Of a stretch of DNA of 64,000 nucleotides, positions 12,794 to 24,220 are shown one piece after another. The notes under the pieces were generated by a model. The model was not told the DNA's origin and searched no databases. It was given only the letters and a program-made list of their open reading frames with translations. A program made the position numbers and the translations under genes. Each line of letters starts with the position of its first letter. Positions within the stretch are counted from its first letter, which is position 1. The stretch is from Pomacea canaliculata (lineage: Eukaryota; Mollusca; Gastropoda; Architaenioglossa; Ampullariidae). The stretch is taken from the NCBI RefSeq assembly GCF_003073045.1, contig NC_037601.1, positions 11,767,807 through 11,831,806 on the forward strand, in the 5' to 3' direction.

Positions 12794-12829
12794 TCTACGT
12801 CAAACGAAGATTTACAAACAAACAAGATG
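12671..12829. promoter_or_regulatory. Overlapping divergent promoter of kinase and ZFTRAF1
   Basis: The kinase AUG (12793-12791, minus) and the ZFTRAF1 AUG (12827-12829, plus) face away from each other across 33 bp. Transcription start sites must lie in this interval or inside the opposing first exon. A CCAAT box, read on the minus strand as AGCCAATC at 12753-12760, lies inside kinase coding exon 1 and about 70 bp upstream of the ZFTRAF1 start. No TATA box is evident. Confidence 0.65.
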
Positions 12830-15800
12830 GCAGACACTGCGGGAGAGAGTTCGCAAGTGCTGCGAGAATCTTGTGACGATAAAGAAAATGTGAGCAGCTA
12901 CGAACCTTGTCACAAGAAGCCCAAATTGCTTGATACGCAGTCTGATTTCAAAAATAGACTCGAAGATCGCCTGAGTGGGATTCTGTGTTGTGCAGTGTGT
13001 CTGGATCTTCCGCAGACATGTTTTCAGGTACCTACGGGGGTGTTGCAGTATGTTTAGTACTAGTACGCCCGTGCTGTGAATGTTTATAGGGAAAATGTAT
13101 TCTAAGATAATATTATATTTATCTTACAAACTGCATAAATGTCGTGTTGTTACGATTTTTTTTTTTATCAACATCAAGTCGCAGAAACTAAAGGTGGTGA
13201 AAGCAACCTGAAACATTTATGGTTTGCTCAGCTAGTAGCTGAGGTCATCTTTCGATGCTTGTATTTGTACTTTTGTGATGCTGAATACTTTGCAACGTCA
13301 GCCATATATGTAAATAGATTTACATATTTATTAAATGCATCGATTTTGAAAAATGCACTATTACATTAAAGATATTTTTGACCGTTCTCTGTCTAACAGT
13401 TAGTGATACGTATAACCTTGCAAAAGCCATTTCTAGAGGATAATACTGTCGAATTTTGGAACTTTGAACATCACATTTATCATACAAAAAACGGATGCTT
13501 TTTGGCATTTTTACAAATAAATTGTAGTCATTCATGCTATTAAGCGTTTTTAAGTACTTAAATGAGAACACTACTTGAGAAGTCGTAAGCAGACGACCTG
13601 ATCACGTGATGTCGAACCCAGTGCATCGGGTGATGCTAAAAATAACGAGCTTCTCATGTAGCAGTTGAGCAAGTTGTACACCAACCAGTGAATGTTCTTC
13701 ATTGTCGAGTTTTATTGCCAAGTAGTCGCAGTGAACTGTAAGTGATCCATGGTTTTAACCACAGCATGTAGAGGGTGTAGCACACACTACTTCTTCTTTG
13801 TGGTTTATTACCACATAAATAATAAATCAGTGTGTACATAGCTTTCCATTGTCATTAGTTTCAAACACACTAAGATAACACACAAAAGATCATTGATAGT
13901 CATGTTCATTAATTCATAATGAGACTAAGCAGTTTTAATAATAACAGTTTTTTATTTTTCACTTTCAGTGTACCAATGGCCACTTGATGTGTGCAGCATG
14001 CTTTAACCACCTGCTGGCAGATTCACGTATCAAGGATGAACCAGCCACCTGTCCAAACTGCCGTTGTGAGATCAGCAAGAACAACTGCATCCGCAACTTG
14101 GCTGTGGAAAAAGCTGCTTCAGAGCTGCCAACTGACTGTCATCTTTGTGGTCTGCGCCTCCCACGTTATCAGCTCAGCAACCACCAGAGGCACTTATGCC
14201 CAGAAAGGTAAGTGCACTGCTGGTTGGGTGAATCCTTTGTTTCACTTTACCTGACCAGGTTTGTCAACATTTTATGGGTTAACACAGTGAATCTTTTGCA
14301 GGTCTAATTCTTGAATGCGATTTGGGGTGCATTTTTTTTTGCTCCCATTATCGCCTTCACCTCAATCCATGCCATCCATGCAGCTGAGGTGCAAGCACGC
14401 TCAGAGCTCACAGGCAGGACTGGCTAGCATGCGCGCACTCGAACGAGTCTCTGGCATCAGATATTACTTGTAAGGCTAGGTAGGTGGTAGGGGGATGCCC
14501 AGCAGAACACGTGCGAGTGCCTGCATCTTGTCAGCCTGTCTGTGGCTGCGTTGCCCAAACCACTGCTCAGGATTGTGCTGGGAGGCACAGGTCCATTACA
14601 GCTGCTGATGGTGGACACCCATCTGCCAACACAAGACGACAAGCCATGCCATTCCCAGCAGATTTGCAGCACCTTTTCTTGCCTTCTCCATGATACCTAC
14701 TACCCTTCTCCCTCCCGACTCTTGCCATAACCTTAACAAGTTCGCACTTTTTTATTTTCTTCTCTCTGTCATCGGCCAGGGAGCACCAGTGTTGTTGACA
14801 GGGTTCGGCTAACGGGCTGAGTGAAGATTGATTCCCTAGGATGGTGCACCAAGAAACAGTTGGTCAGCGTCGTTCTCAATGAACAACAGTGTGACTACTG
14901 TTGTATAAGGCGGCAAGTATCTTCAATCTTTATGGTGGTCATCAGATTCATTTTAATTGTCATTAACTTCTTTTTCCTCTCCCTACCTCTTTCCTGTCCT
15001 GATTTTTCTTCCTTCTATTAATTTCTTAGAAGCTATCTTTTAAGCTGTATGCTTTTTTTTTTTTTTTTTTAAGTTCTCCTAAATATTACCATTATAATGC
15101 ACGTAGGTACAGTGTAATTGAATTAGTTACAGAATCTTTTTCTGGTATATTTCTAGCTACTGTTATTTGAGAGCAGACATATGCAAAGAATAGTAAACTT
15201 GTTATCTTGGCCATAATATAGTTACATAGTAACCAGGTTGTGTCTGGGAAGAGCTTACCAGATAGGGGGGGAAAAATCCCATGCCCTAATTATTTTCTAA
15301 TAAAGGACTCTGGAGAAACTTGAAAGATATAAAAGATAAAGTCTTTAATTTGCACTGTTTGTGTTTCAGTATTTCCTTTAGATATTTGGCTGACAGAAGA
15401 AAACCACTTTTCGATCTGGGTATTGTTTTCACAAACGCAAACTGCTGTTTTCATGCTGTTGACTATGCAAATATTGGTGTACTTTATGACATGCCTTTTT
15501 GATGTGAATTGAATGTACATGTAGTATGGATGTTGAATGTTACACACCAGCAGTGGAGTTTGTGGAAAGGTCACTCAGCTCCTAAATGGTTACCAAATTG
15601 TGCATATATTTCTAGAGGTCCTTCACAGTTTTAAATAGGCAAGTGTAGTTCTTTTATTTGATTAAAAGTCAATTTCACAAAAGTCAGTATGTTAGAGCAT
15701 CCAAAAGCCAGACCATTGCTCACGTTTGCATTATCTTAAATAAATGACTTAAAATTTAAAGAATTGTGGTCTCCTATAGTTATAAAATACATACACAGTG

Positions 15801-16948
15801 GGAAGTATGATGAACTTTCAGTATTGTCTTTATTGTTGTAATGGTTAAGAAGTAGAAAGTTTCCACTTCTTTCTGGTTGACTCTCATTGATTTCAAAATC
15901 TAACCAGCCTCTTTTTCAGTTGCTCCTGAAAGGGAAGACAGAGTTTGGTGACCCATGAGTATCAACACTTATTATTCACAGTATCGTAAGTAGTAGGGGC
16001 TAGTTAGCGCATTTCCAAAAAGGCCAGTTCACTCATCCACTCAAATACAGAGACAGTGCTGATCATGTGACATATTTTGAGTATAGTTTTCTTTGTATTT
16101 TACAGAGTGACCACATGTCGATATGCACGCATTGGCTGTAGATGGAGAGGATCATACCAGGCACTTGCTGAGCATGAAGCAGGCTGTGCTAACCCTCACA
16201 AGACTGGCCTGGAGCTGATGGATGCCTTGGAAGTTATGGATATGCATCAAATGGATGAGCAGAAGCTCTATAAAAATATCTTTTCACTGTTGTCTTTTGA
16301 AAAGATAACTTTCAATGGTACTCTTACATCATTTGTAAAGCTTGTATTTAATACTGGCTGTGCATTTTTTGTTGTAAAGTAGTGTTTGAAATATTAATGA
16401 CTAGGAACTCTTGATGAGAAGGTTTTGATACTTGTTGTCCAGTATGTAAAGAAGTGTGTAGACTTTTAGTGTGTTCAATCTTTTTTTAGTTGTATTGTTG
16501 TTCATGTTATGTAAATGTACATTTATCCAGTGATTTTATATTCATTGCAGATTTGCAGCTGAAGCCATTCCGTACTGACGACTACATTACCCAGTTATAT
16601 TATGAGACATGTCGCTTCTCAGCCTTTGGATATCAATGGGTTATTAGAGCCACACTCAACAGTGGTGAATCAAAGAATCCAGCACATGCAGCTAGACGCT
16701 CTTTAAATTACCAGCTGAGTCTTAAGAGCACCCCTCCTTCTGCTCCATTCCGTTTGCACTACCTTGTCTTAAAAGGACCGTATGGTGAAATGAAGCTGAT
16801 GCCAGCAATATATGAGCATGAGTTTAGCAGCAAAGATCTGGATTCAGGATATCGTGAATTACCACTAGTTGACTCCACAGAGTGCAACAAGCTGCTAGCC
16901 ATGAAGGTCATCAGTTTTCGGGCCATTTTGTTCCAAGTAGTGAGTTAA
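12827..16948 (+). CDS. ZFTRAF1: ZFTRAF1 (CYHR1)-like RING and TRAF-type zinc-finger protein (complete, 4 exons, 349 aa)
   Basis: Exons are 12827-13027, 13969-14207, 16106-16317 and 16551-16948 (TAA), joined in phases 0, 2 and 1. The first in-frame AUG (AACAAGATGG) is taken as the start. Residues 1-45 are a divergent leader with a KKPK basic patch. About residues 45-100 form the Cys/His-rich RING-like domain: [36 protein letters not shown]. Next come [13 protein letters not shown] and a TRAF-type zinc-finger region (CHLCG, H-x5-[17 protein letters not shown]). The C-terminal half ([15 protein letters not shown], RPFRTDDY-like, [24 protein letters not shown]) follows vertebrate ZFTRAF1/CYHR1 closely. 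Cellular role is poorly defined; the mouse protein was described as a galectin-3 partner. A ubiquitin-ligase role is possible but unproven. Confidence 0.93.
14390..14930. repeat. Compositionally distinct block in ZFTRAF1 intron 2, likely an old insertion
   Basis: This stretch is clearly richer in G and C than the flanking T-rich intron and has short open frames in several phases without family resemblance. It ends near a segment with ACAGTTGGTCAGCGTCGTTC. A poly-T run follows at 15052-15071. It may be a remnant of a mobile element, but I do not recognise one. Confidence 0.3.
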
Positions 16949-19900
16949 ATTTAGCTCCATAAATTAGGCAGCCATTTGCGTGTGTGTAGACTCCCCTCTT
17001 GATGTTTTATAGTTTTTTGTAAAAAGCTGTCTTTGTGTAATCTGCTTGTGCATGACAGTTGTCTTTTATATTTCTTTTACTGGATGTGATGCAACAAATA
17101 TCCCAATTATAAACCTTAAAATGGGAGAAAAACTGTCAAATATCTGGTTGTCATAGGTCTAAATTTGGATATTTGTATGATAGTTTTCAACATTGCTAGG
17201 AATATTTCAAGAATGAAAAAATGATTGTTATAGGACCAGTATTTCAGATGCGTTTTAAGATAAACTTAGCATATTCTTGCATCATATGCTTATTGACTGG
17301 TTCTTTGTTTTTTAAAAAAAGTATATGAAAAGTGCACATCAACATATTAAAAGTAGCACACTCTACAAATCATCCGACTTTTTGTTGCCTTTTGTCCATC
17401 TGTTGCATCCCATGTTTACCTGCCATAGGCACTGTGTTACTTTCTGGACAGGTTAAGTAGTTTTGTTTCAAGTCAGCTGAGGCAGTATTGTTGTTGTATA
17501 TATATTTTTAGGCCCTAACATGTTATTCACGACTGATAAGCTGCTTTATAGAGCTGTCATGTTGTTCTAAACTGATATGTGTACTCCATATTGAAGGGAT
17601 TCCATCACCATCCCTCCTTTCCTCAAAAAAAAAAAAAAACCTCCCCAAAAAAGTGGTGTTGTGTGAGTTGTCAGATTTCTACCTCTTTTGCGTCCTGTTC
17701 CTGCCTGGGATGTGATGCTGTGCATTGTATTTTGGATAATTATTGTATGTGGAAACAACCTAGCTATAAATATCATCAAATTCTTTAAGGCCAGATACTT
17801 GTGTATGCATGCGACCAGCAGTTTATAGACGTTTTGTCAAAGAAAACATCACTGATTGGATTCATAAAGCAAAGAACAGAAACCAATGGATCCTCTTGAA
17901 TCTGAAGCCATTTATACTTTGTTGATAACTGCTGTACTGTATATAGAGGAAGATGTGAACATCTCAAGAGAAAAAGGAATCATGAGGGTACAAATGTAGG
18001 AAGATGTGCATTTGTGAGTAACAGTGATCAGATAGCAAATGGATATACTAGATATAAAAAACTTTTGTTTCCCTGTGACCATAAGTAAATTGTGTATAAA
18101 TTACCTAATAGTCACCTAGTCACAACTGCTCTGTATGGCTTTTGAGATCCTCTTAAGTCTGATGGACCCATTAGCATAGTTTATATGTATATATGCATGT
18201 ATCACTATTCAAGGAAATCAAACAGATAACAAGAGAAAAGTGGTGAAAGTTCTTGGTGATAAAGAAACTGGGCTTTTTGGGATTTTGCATGTGAGCTGCC
18301 TCATATTTCAGGGAAGAAGAAAATGCTTAAAATACATCTTTTTACTTCCACATTAATATTTCTTAAGACCCTGTTTATGCATGTTTTCCTGTCATGTAAG
18401 ATGTCTTATATATATATACACCAAGTATACTAGAATTTTGAATATACTTTTGAAATGTGTACTTCAAAAAAAGCATTCTAGAAAGGTTTAATACTTGGAC
18501 CCTGGTATGGTATCTGATTTCATAAAAAATTATTTACCTGTTTTTATTGTCGCTTTTTTGAGAGGGTGGGTAGAGAGCTATTTTCATAAAACACATTTTA
18601 GTTAATGAGATTTCATTTTGATATGTCACACCACCTAATTTTTACAGCTTTTAAAAGTGTAAAAAGTAATTTATTGAATGAAATCATTGTAAATTTTTAA
18701 AGGCATCATCAGCAGTTCTTCTGTTCCATTAGGTAGTGGCTCTCAGGAATGTGGTTTGTTGGACAGCAGCTGCATTACAATAATTAGATTTTTTGGTAGA
18801 GGTGGTGGTGGTTTAAAGACTGTATATCTGTTTGAAAAGTGGAATTGAGCCTGACAAATTTCTTTAAATTTGCACTTTAATTGGTGACTTTAATCAATGA
18901 CATTATTTTAGTCCCTTTATAGAATTTAAATATGGTGATAGCATTGATGAACTAATTAAAACAAAGACCTTAAATGATTTTGGTATTCATTTGTGTGTTG
19001 TTTTGGTTGTAATTTTCAGGCCTTTTTCTTTTATTTTTAAGACTTTTTTTGTTTTGCTTACTTCGATTCATAATCTGCATCCTCACTATAATAAAAAGGT
19101 TTGTCAAAAGATGACAGTCAAAACTGTTGTGCGTTATTCATATCTTTTCATCTGTCTTTCTGTATCTTTTTTTCATAATTTTATTCTTTCCATGAGTGAG
19201 TAGAATCATTAGTGTTGCATGTTCAGTGGTTCTCTCAGTTCTGATTTGTTTTTACAGTTATAATACGCCTATTACACACGCATGTACATTAGTAAACGAG
19301 AGTGACATATTCCCTAAGATGAACATATTAGATAAATTTAGTTGCTGTGTCTCTTAATTTTTAAAGTTTCTGAGAAAAATTCTATATTTTACGTAGAAGT
19401 GTGTAAAGAAGTGTTTGGAGTATATTGTTTGCATTGTAATAGATCAATATTATCTACTTTGGACAATTTTTTTTCTCTTTTCTAAATAAGGTTAGACCTT
19501 CAGTATTATTTCACTCAAGTTGTTATTGCTGTGTGTATATATGTAGTTTAATGACTTTGTTCACGTAGATGTTTCAGTACAAATATAATTTGAAATTGTT
19601 GCTGTCCTCTGACAGAATGCTTAGCAGTAGCCTTTCTTTTGTCTTCAGATGTCTTTTGTCACTCATTATATCACACATAGCTTATACACAACATCACTTG
19701 CTAAAGACAGAAGTAAAGAAGCAAAAATGGATCATTATTTATGGTCAGTACTATCTTTTTAATTATCATCACTTTGAGAAACTGAAAATGCCATTTGCTT
19801 GTGTTTATAAGCAGCAGAGTAAATATTTAATACATAGGCGAGACATACATTTGTGGCTTACTGCTCTTTTTACATATGGAACATATTCTAGTCGAAACTT

Positions 19901-21965
19901 TTCTCAGTCAAAGTTAATCATGCCTTTTGGTACTTTTTGTAATGTGACCTTTTATTTATTCTCCAGCATGATCTGTTAAGCTGCTTGTATTATCTGTGTA
20001 GACTGAATATAAAAAATATATGAATTTAGATTAGAAAATCATCTTACTGAGATTAGAGATTTGAGCATAAACATTTTATATGAGCTATTTTATATATAAG
20101 TTATTGGTGTCTTATTGTTTCTTAGATTGCAGTACTTTGATTAAATTTTTAAAAATCTGGTTATCAAACAGGTATTTACATAAACATGTCATCTGATCAG
20201 TGGGCAATTTATGTTTTTACTGTTAGTTCACTCTTGTATAAATGTTTGCCATAATACTTTTGAGCATTAAAACTGAATGCTGGAAAGGGGTATTAAAAAC
20301 TGATTGTGGTTATTGGTAATTCTAATATGTTTTTGTTGCATTTTGTACACATACTTCATATGCACTATAATGGAAAATAAGGCTTCCATATTTGAACTCT
20401 GTGTATAGGTGCACATGTATAGCATAGCTTTTTCTTTTTACAGAGGAAACATAACGTCCTAATTGAAACCTTTCTTAGTACAAGTTAATCATGTCTTTTG
20501 GTATATGTTGTCAAATGACCTTTTATTTATCATTCAGCATGGTCTAACATCCTACCAGTCCCATAGATACTCTAGAACAGGGGTGGGCCCTTGCCCAGGT
20601 CTGCTTTAGAACATGACTGCTGCTTTTCAACTCATGAAAAGAAAATTGAGGTTCTCTTTTAAAAGTCTTTACTTGCCAAGCTTATTGAAGTATATTTCTA
20701 AAATGATGCTGTTAAAGCATTTCTAAGAGAGAGAAAAAAATAAGTTTTTTCATCTTCTAGCACTATGCTTTAAGGCATTCATATGCTAATTTTATTTTTT
20801 GACTGTTATATGGCTTTTAGTGTCTGTTTGGCAATAAGCTACAGTAAACAATGATTACCCTCCCTGGCTTTGATTTTTCTCAGTATGAAAAAAAAATGAT
20901 TTTAGGTTTGTCATTTTACGAAGAATATTCTAAAAAATCTTATCCTGTGTATTTTGAAGTTTTAAAGAGAATCCCTTATGGAGGTCTAGCAGTGAATTCT
21001 TCTCTTTAAAGCACTTGCTTATTTCACTTTCTTCTCTCCCCCTCCTCACACAAAACAGGTTTTAAATGGTTTTAACAAGATACACAGACAAATCAGGGAA
21101 CTGTGAGTGGTATAGATCGACTAGTTAATAACAATGCATTAAAACTTGAACCATGAAGGTCTCATTAAGACTAACATCCCTCGGCATCAAATGAGTGTGA
21201 TATAATGGCTTTCATTTACAAGGATGCTAGATGGTTTTTTCTAATTTCTTCCTGGCTCTATTGTATGGAAATAGGTTAATTCATGCTAAGTGAACGTTTG
21301 TACACAGAAGCATACTGTGGTGAACACAATATTTGTATTGTGAATTGTTTCCTTTTATGAACATTATGGTCATTCTGATATGATTAATATGTGTAGTCAT
21401 GTTGTGGTCTTGTAATGGAGGGAACCAACTTCCACAAGTAAGAATTTGTCTTCCTGTTGGCAGCTCTTTGAAAAAAAAAATTTAAAGCATGTAATGTGGT
21501 TCTACCACTCCTGTTATTTTGGGGTCCATTTGATTTTGCTTGATGTACATTCAGAGCACAACTTACATTAAGTGATGATTGGGGTTGTTTATGTAACAAT
21601 AGCCAGGAAGAAAGCGTTCTGTATTTACGAAATGTGGTTTTTAGATTTGATGGTAAACTAAGTACAGGTTTCATCTGAGATGCACTGTGGTACCACAAGT
21701 TCAGTTTTCTTTAACAGTTTTACTACACATTTTCTACAAAAATTAAGTCAGGGTTAGTCATTGAAGCAGATTTACAAAAACACACAAAAGAAAGGATGTA
21801 ATTTTTAAAACTTTAGTTTTGTAATTTTTAGAGCACTTCACCTGCTTGTATTATCTGTGTAGACTGATTGCACATGTCATCAGAGAAAGATGCACATTAA
21901 AATGCATTGTAACTTGCATTGTAGTCTTTGTAAATCTCCATAATAAAGGCTTTTGGAAAACGAGT
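16949..21965 (+). other. Presumed very long 3' UTR of ZFTRAF1
   Basis: About 5 kb after the stop codon is continuously T-rich on the plus strand, with no exon-like reading frame of a known family. An AATAAA lies at 21942-21947, just before the strand asymmetry flips. An internal diverged duplication is present (19868-20007 against 20433-20547, plus a piece at 21840-21867). UTR length is inferred; earlier polyadenylation sites may be used. Confidence 0.4.
19868..20547 (+). repeat. Diverged direct duplication in the presumed ZFTRAF1 3' UTR
   Basis: Two stretches of about 110 bp (19868-19976 and 20433-20547) share GTTAATCATG, CTTTTGGTA and ATGACCTTTTATTTAT in the same order. The segment just after the first copy (CTGCTTGTATTATCTGTGTA, from 19981) recurs nearly intact from 21842. 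The pieces look like a local duplication that has since drifted. Confidence 0.65.
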
Positions 21966-22220
21966 TTTCTTTTTTTTTTTTTGTTTGCTTGTTTTTAAAA
22001 ATTGGTCTGAATGGGGCTTTCCAGAGGCTGAATGTCCACCTCCGGCACTAAGAGCCGGGCCCACGGGAGCAATGCTGACCAAGCTAGCCTTCACAAAAAA
22101 CACACCAAGTCAGACTGGCCTTTTAAAAACAACCAAAGAAAAATGACCACCTTCTTTTGTGATGTATTATTTTAAGAGTTCTACAGCAAGCATATAGTAC
22201 ATCAAAAGGCAAAATTTATT
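21942..22220. terminator. Convergent polyadenylation zone between ZFTRAF1 and the TMEM276-like gene
   Basis: AATAAA on the plus strand at 21942-21947 and AATAAA on the minus strand at 22215-22220 point toward each other. Between them lie a T run at 21970-21982 and a GC-rich patch at about 22015-22095. The plus strand is T-rich to the left and A-rich to the right, as expected if two transcription units end here. Actual cleavage sites are not known. Confidence 0.45.
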
Positions 22221-23229
22221 GCCTATGACACTGACAAATTACCACAAAGGGTAAAAAATATGCCACAACAATTGTCAGAACATATGCTTGGCAAAGTGGG
22301 ATACTTTCCTTGTTCCCCAAATTTCAAAGGAATCATGGGGTAAAACATCACTAAGAAAAATTATTTTTAAAAAAAATGCCTTGATAGAAAGTGCAACAAA
22401 CTAAGTTATATTAAAAAGCAAAAACAAAATAATTTTAAGTTGTTTGTGACTCAACAACATTTTAAATACTTCTACAGCACACATGCCTACCACAACTTCT
22501 GCACAATATTACACAACACTAACTTCTGCACAATGACATTAATGTTTAAAAGCAAGCATAATACTTTAATGCAACATCTTCACATTCCTTTATAGCGCCT
22601 TTGGATATGCCATAACCATAATCCCTCTAAAGTAGGAAGTCTACAGTCTGGACACCACACAAACAGGAACTTTAGAAACTACATTTCAAGTTCACAGCTA
22701 ATATGGCATAATATGCCGGCAGATGCACAAAGGTAGGGAAAGATTTAGTTTTAGGAATTCTGGTTTTTAGTGATCTGGAACAAGTTTAAATCAGGTTGCA
22801 ACATCAGCCTGAACTTCATTTTTCTCAAAATGTGTGTTTTAGAGCATGACGGTATTGGAAAGTGAAGAAAGTCACTTTTAATGTATTCTGCACACTAGAT
22901 TTGGCAGGTAAAGGTATATATAATTCATCCTTAAATGCAAAATGGTAAAAAGCATTTTATTTTGTGATAGTTTGCTAGCACTATGTAGGACCTCTTGATT
23001 GAATTACTGCACGCAGAAAATGTAAACTTCTATCTTACTCCATAATGCAACCAAAAACCATTAGAATGTATAGAGATCTTTACATTTATGCTAGCAAGAC
23101 TTTTTCAAATTGCTGTCCAAAGTCTTTTTCTTTTACAGTTAAAAAAAACAAACTATAACTCAAACTTTGTGAAGTATTTGCCAATTATGCCTATAAAGGT
23201 AAAGAAAAAAAATTGTTCCATGTCGTTTT

Positions 23230-23465
23230 CCAAGTGTTAAAGACCTCACTTTTCTCCAGGCCAGCTTTACGTGAGGGCGTGGCCAATCTTCTCTCACTTG
23301 TTCCCTTATCTTCTCCAACCCTCTTAGGAGTCAGGTACCCATTCCTGCCAGCTGGATTGAATGGGGAAAGTGAGCTGTGCTACATGGGTATCAAACGGGT
23401 ACACCTCTCAGTTCCGACACCAGTGCTCAAATCACTCAGTTATCTGCTCCCCCAATTGTGCCTAT
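23230..23465 (-). mobile_element. tRNA-derived SINE, family B
   Basis: The minus strand has a box A-like TAACTGAGTGATTTGAGCAC (23423-23442) and a box B-like GTTTGATACCC (23386-23396), about 27 bp apart. A non-tRNA body including CCTAAGAGGGTTGG follows. The same body motif recurs on the plus strand at about 23933-23955, which looks like a second truncated copy in inverted orientation. The head differs from family A. Confidence 0.6.
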
Positions 23466-24117
23466 AATTGCATGCTAAATTTGAAGATAAACAGACAAGA
23501 TACAGATAAAAACTGAAAATAAGATTCATTAATGTCCCTAGAAAATAAGACACAAAGACTATCATTCAGTCTGATATAAAACATAAGAAAATGTGCTTAC
23601 ACACCTCAGCTAAAATGAGATCAAATATAACACCTACAATCTACAAAATGGAATACAATTTACAAAATCTTACATGTGCATCTTCTCTCTTTCTCCACCT
23701 CATAAACATTCACACCATTATCATCCTAAGTATGATACTAAGAACTAATTCAATCTTATTTTCAAGCATCTTACACTTTTCCTATTAAATAAATAATTAA
23801 ATAAACAAGACACAAAAAATTTCTACTGTTCAGGATGGACAAATGGCAATGAAGCATTCTTCAAAGCTTTCAAAAAGGCACAGAAAACAAAGAAAGATGA
23901 GAGTCCTTGCATAGCTGTCACATTTCTGCGTTCTCCTAAGAGGGTTGGGTACAGAAGGCCAAAAGGCAGATGACACAAAAGAAAAGTACATATTGACTAA
24001 AACAATAAGTATTCATTAATGTTTTGTTGAAAGTCTCTAACATGTTAGAATAAATATGACCACTTTCCCTGATCCAAAAAGTATGCCTGAATTCAACTCA
24101 CTTCCATTGTTTAGGAG

Positions 24118-24220
24118 GGATTGGTGTTTTTATTTTATACCAAGCCAGGACTATATTATGGCAAACGTGGCCAGCTCTGTAAACAGATGTCACATGCAAA
24201 GAAAGAACAGAATGCTGAAG
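24118..24220 (-). mobile_element. tRNA-derived SINE, family A, copy 3 (head-truncated)
   Basis: The minus strand carries the family core (TGACATCTGTTTACAGAGCT, then the CATAATATAG-type segment and the TATAAAATAAAAACACC tail). The tRNA-like head seen in other copies is missing beyond about 24220. Confidence 0.65.

Noticed and set aside
19569..19979. A 136-codon plus-strand frame downstream of ZFTRAF1
   Set aside because: It is T-rich, lacks homology, and overlaps a drifted duplication in the presumed 3' UTR.
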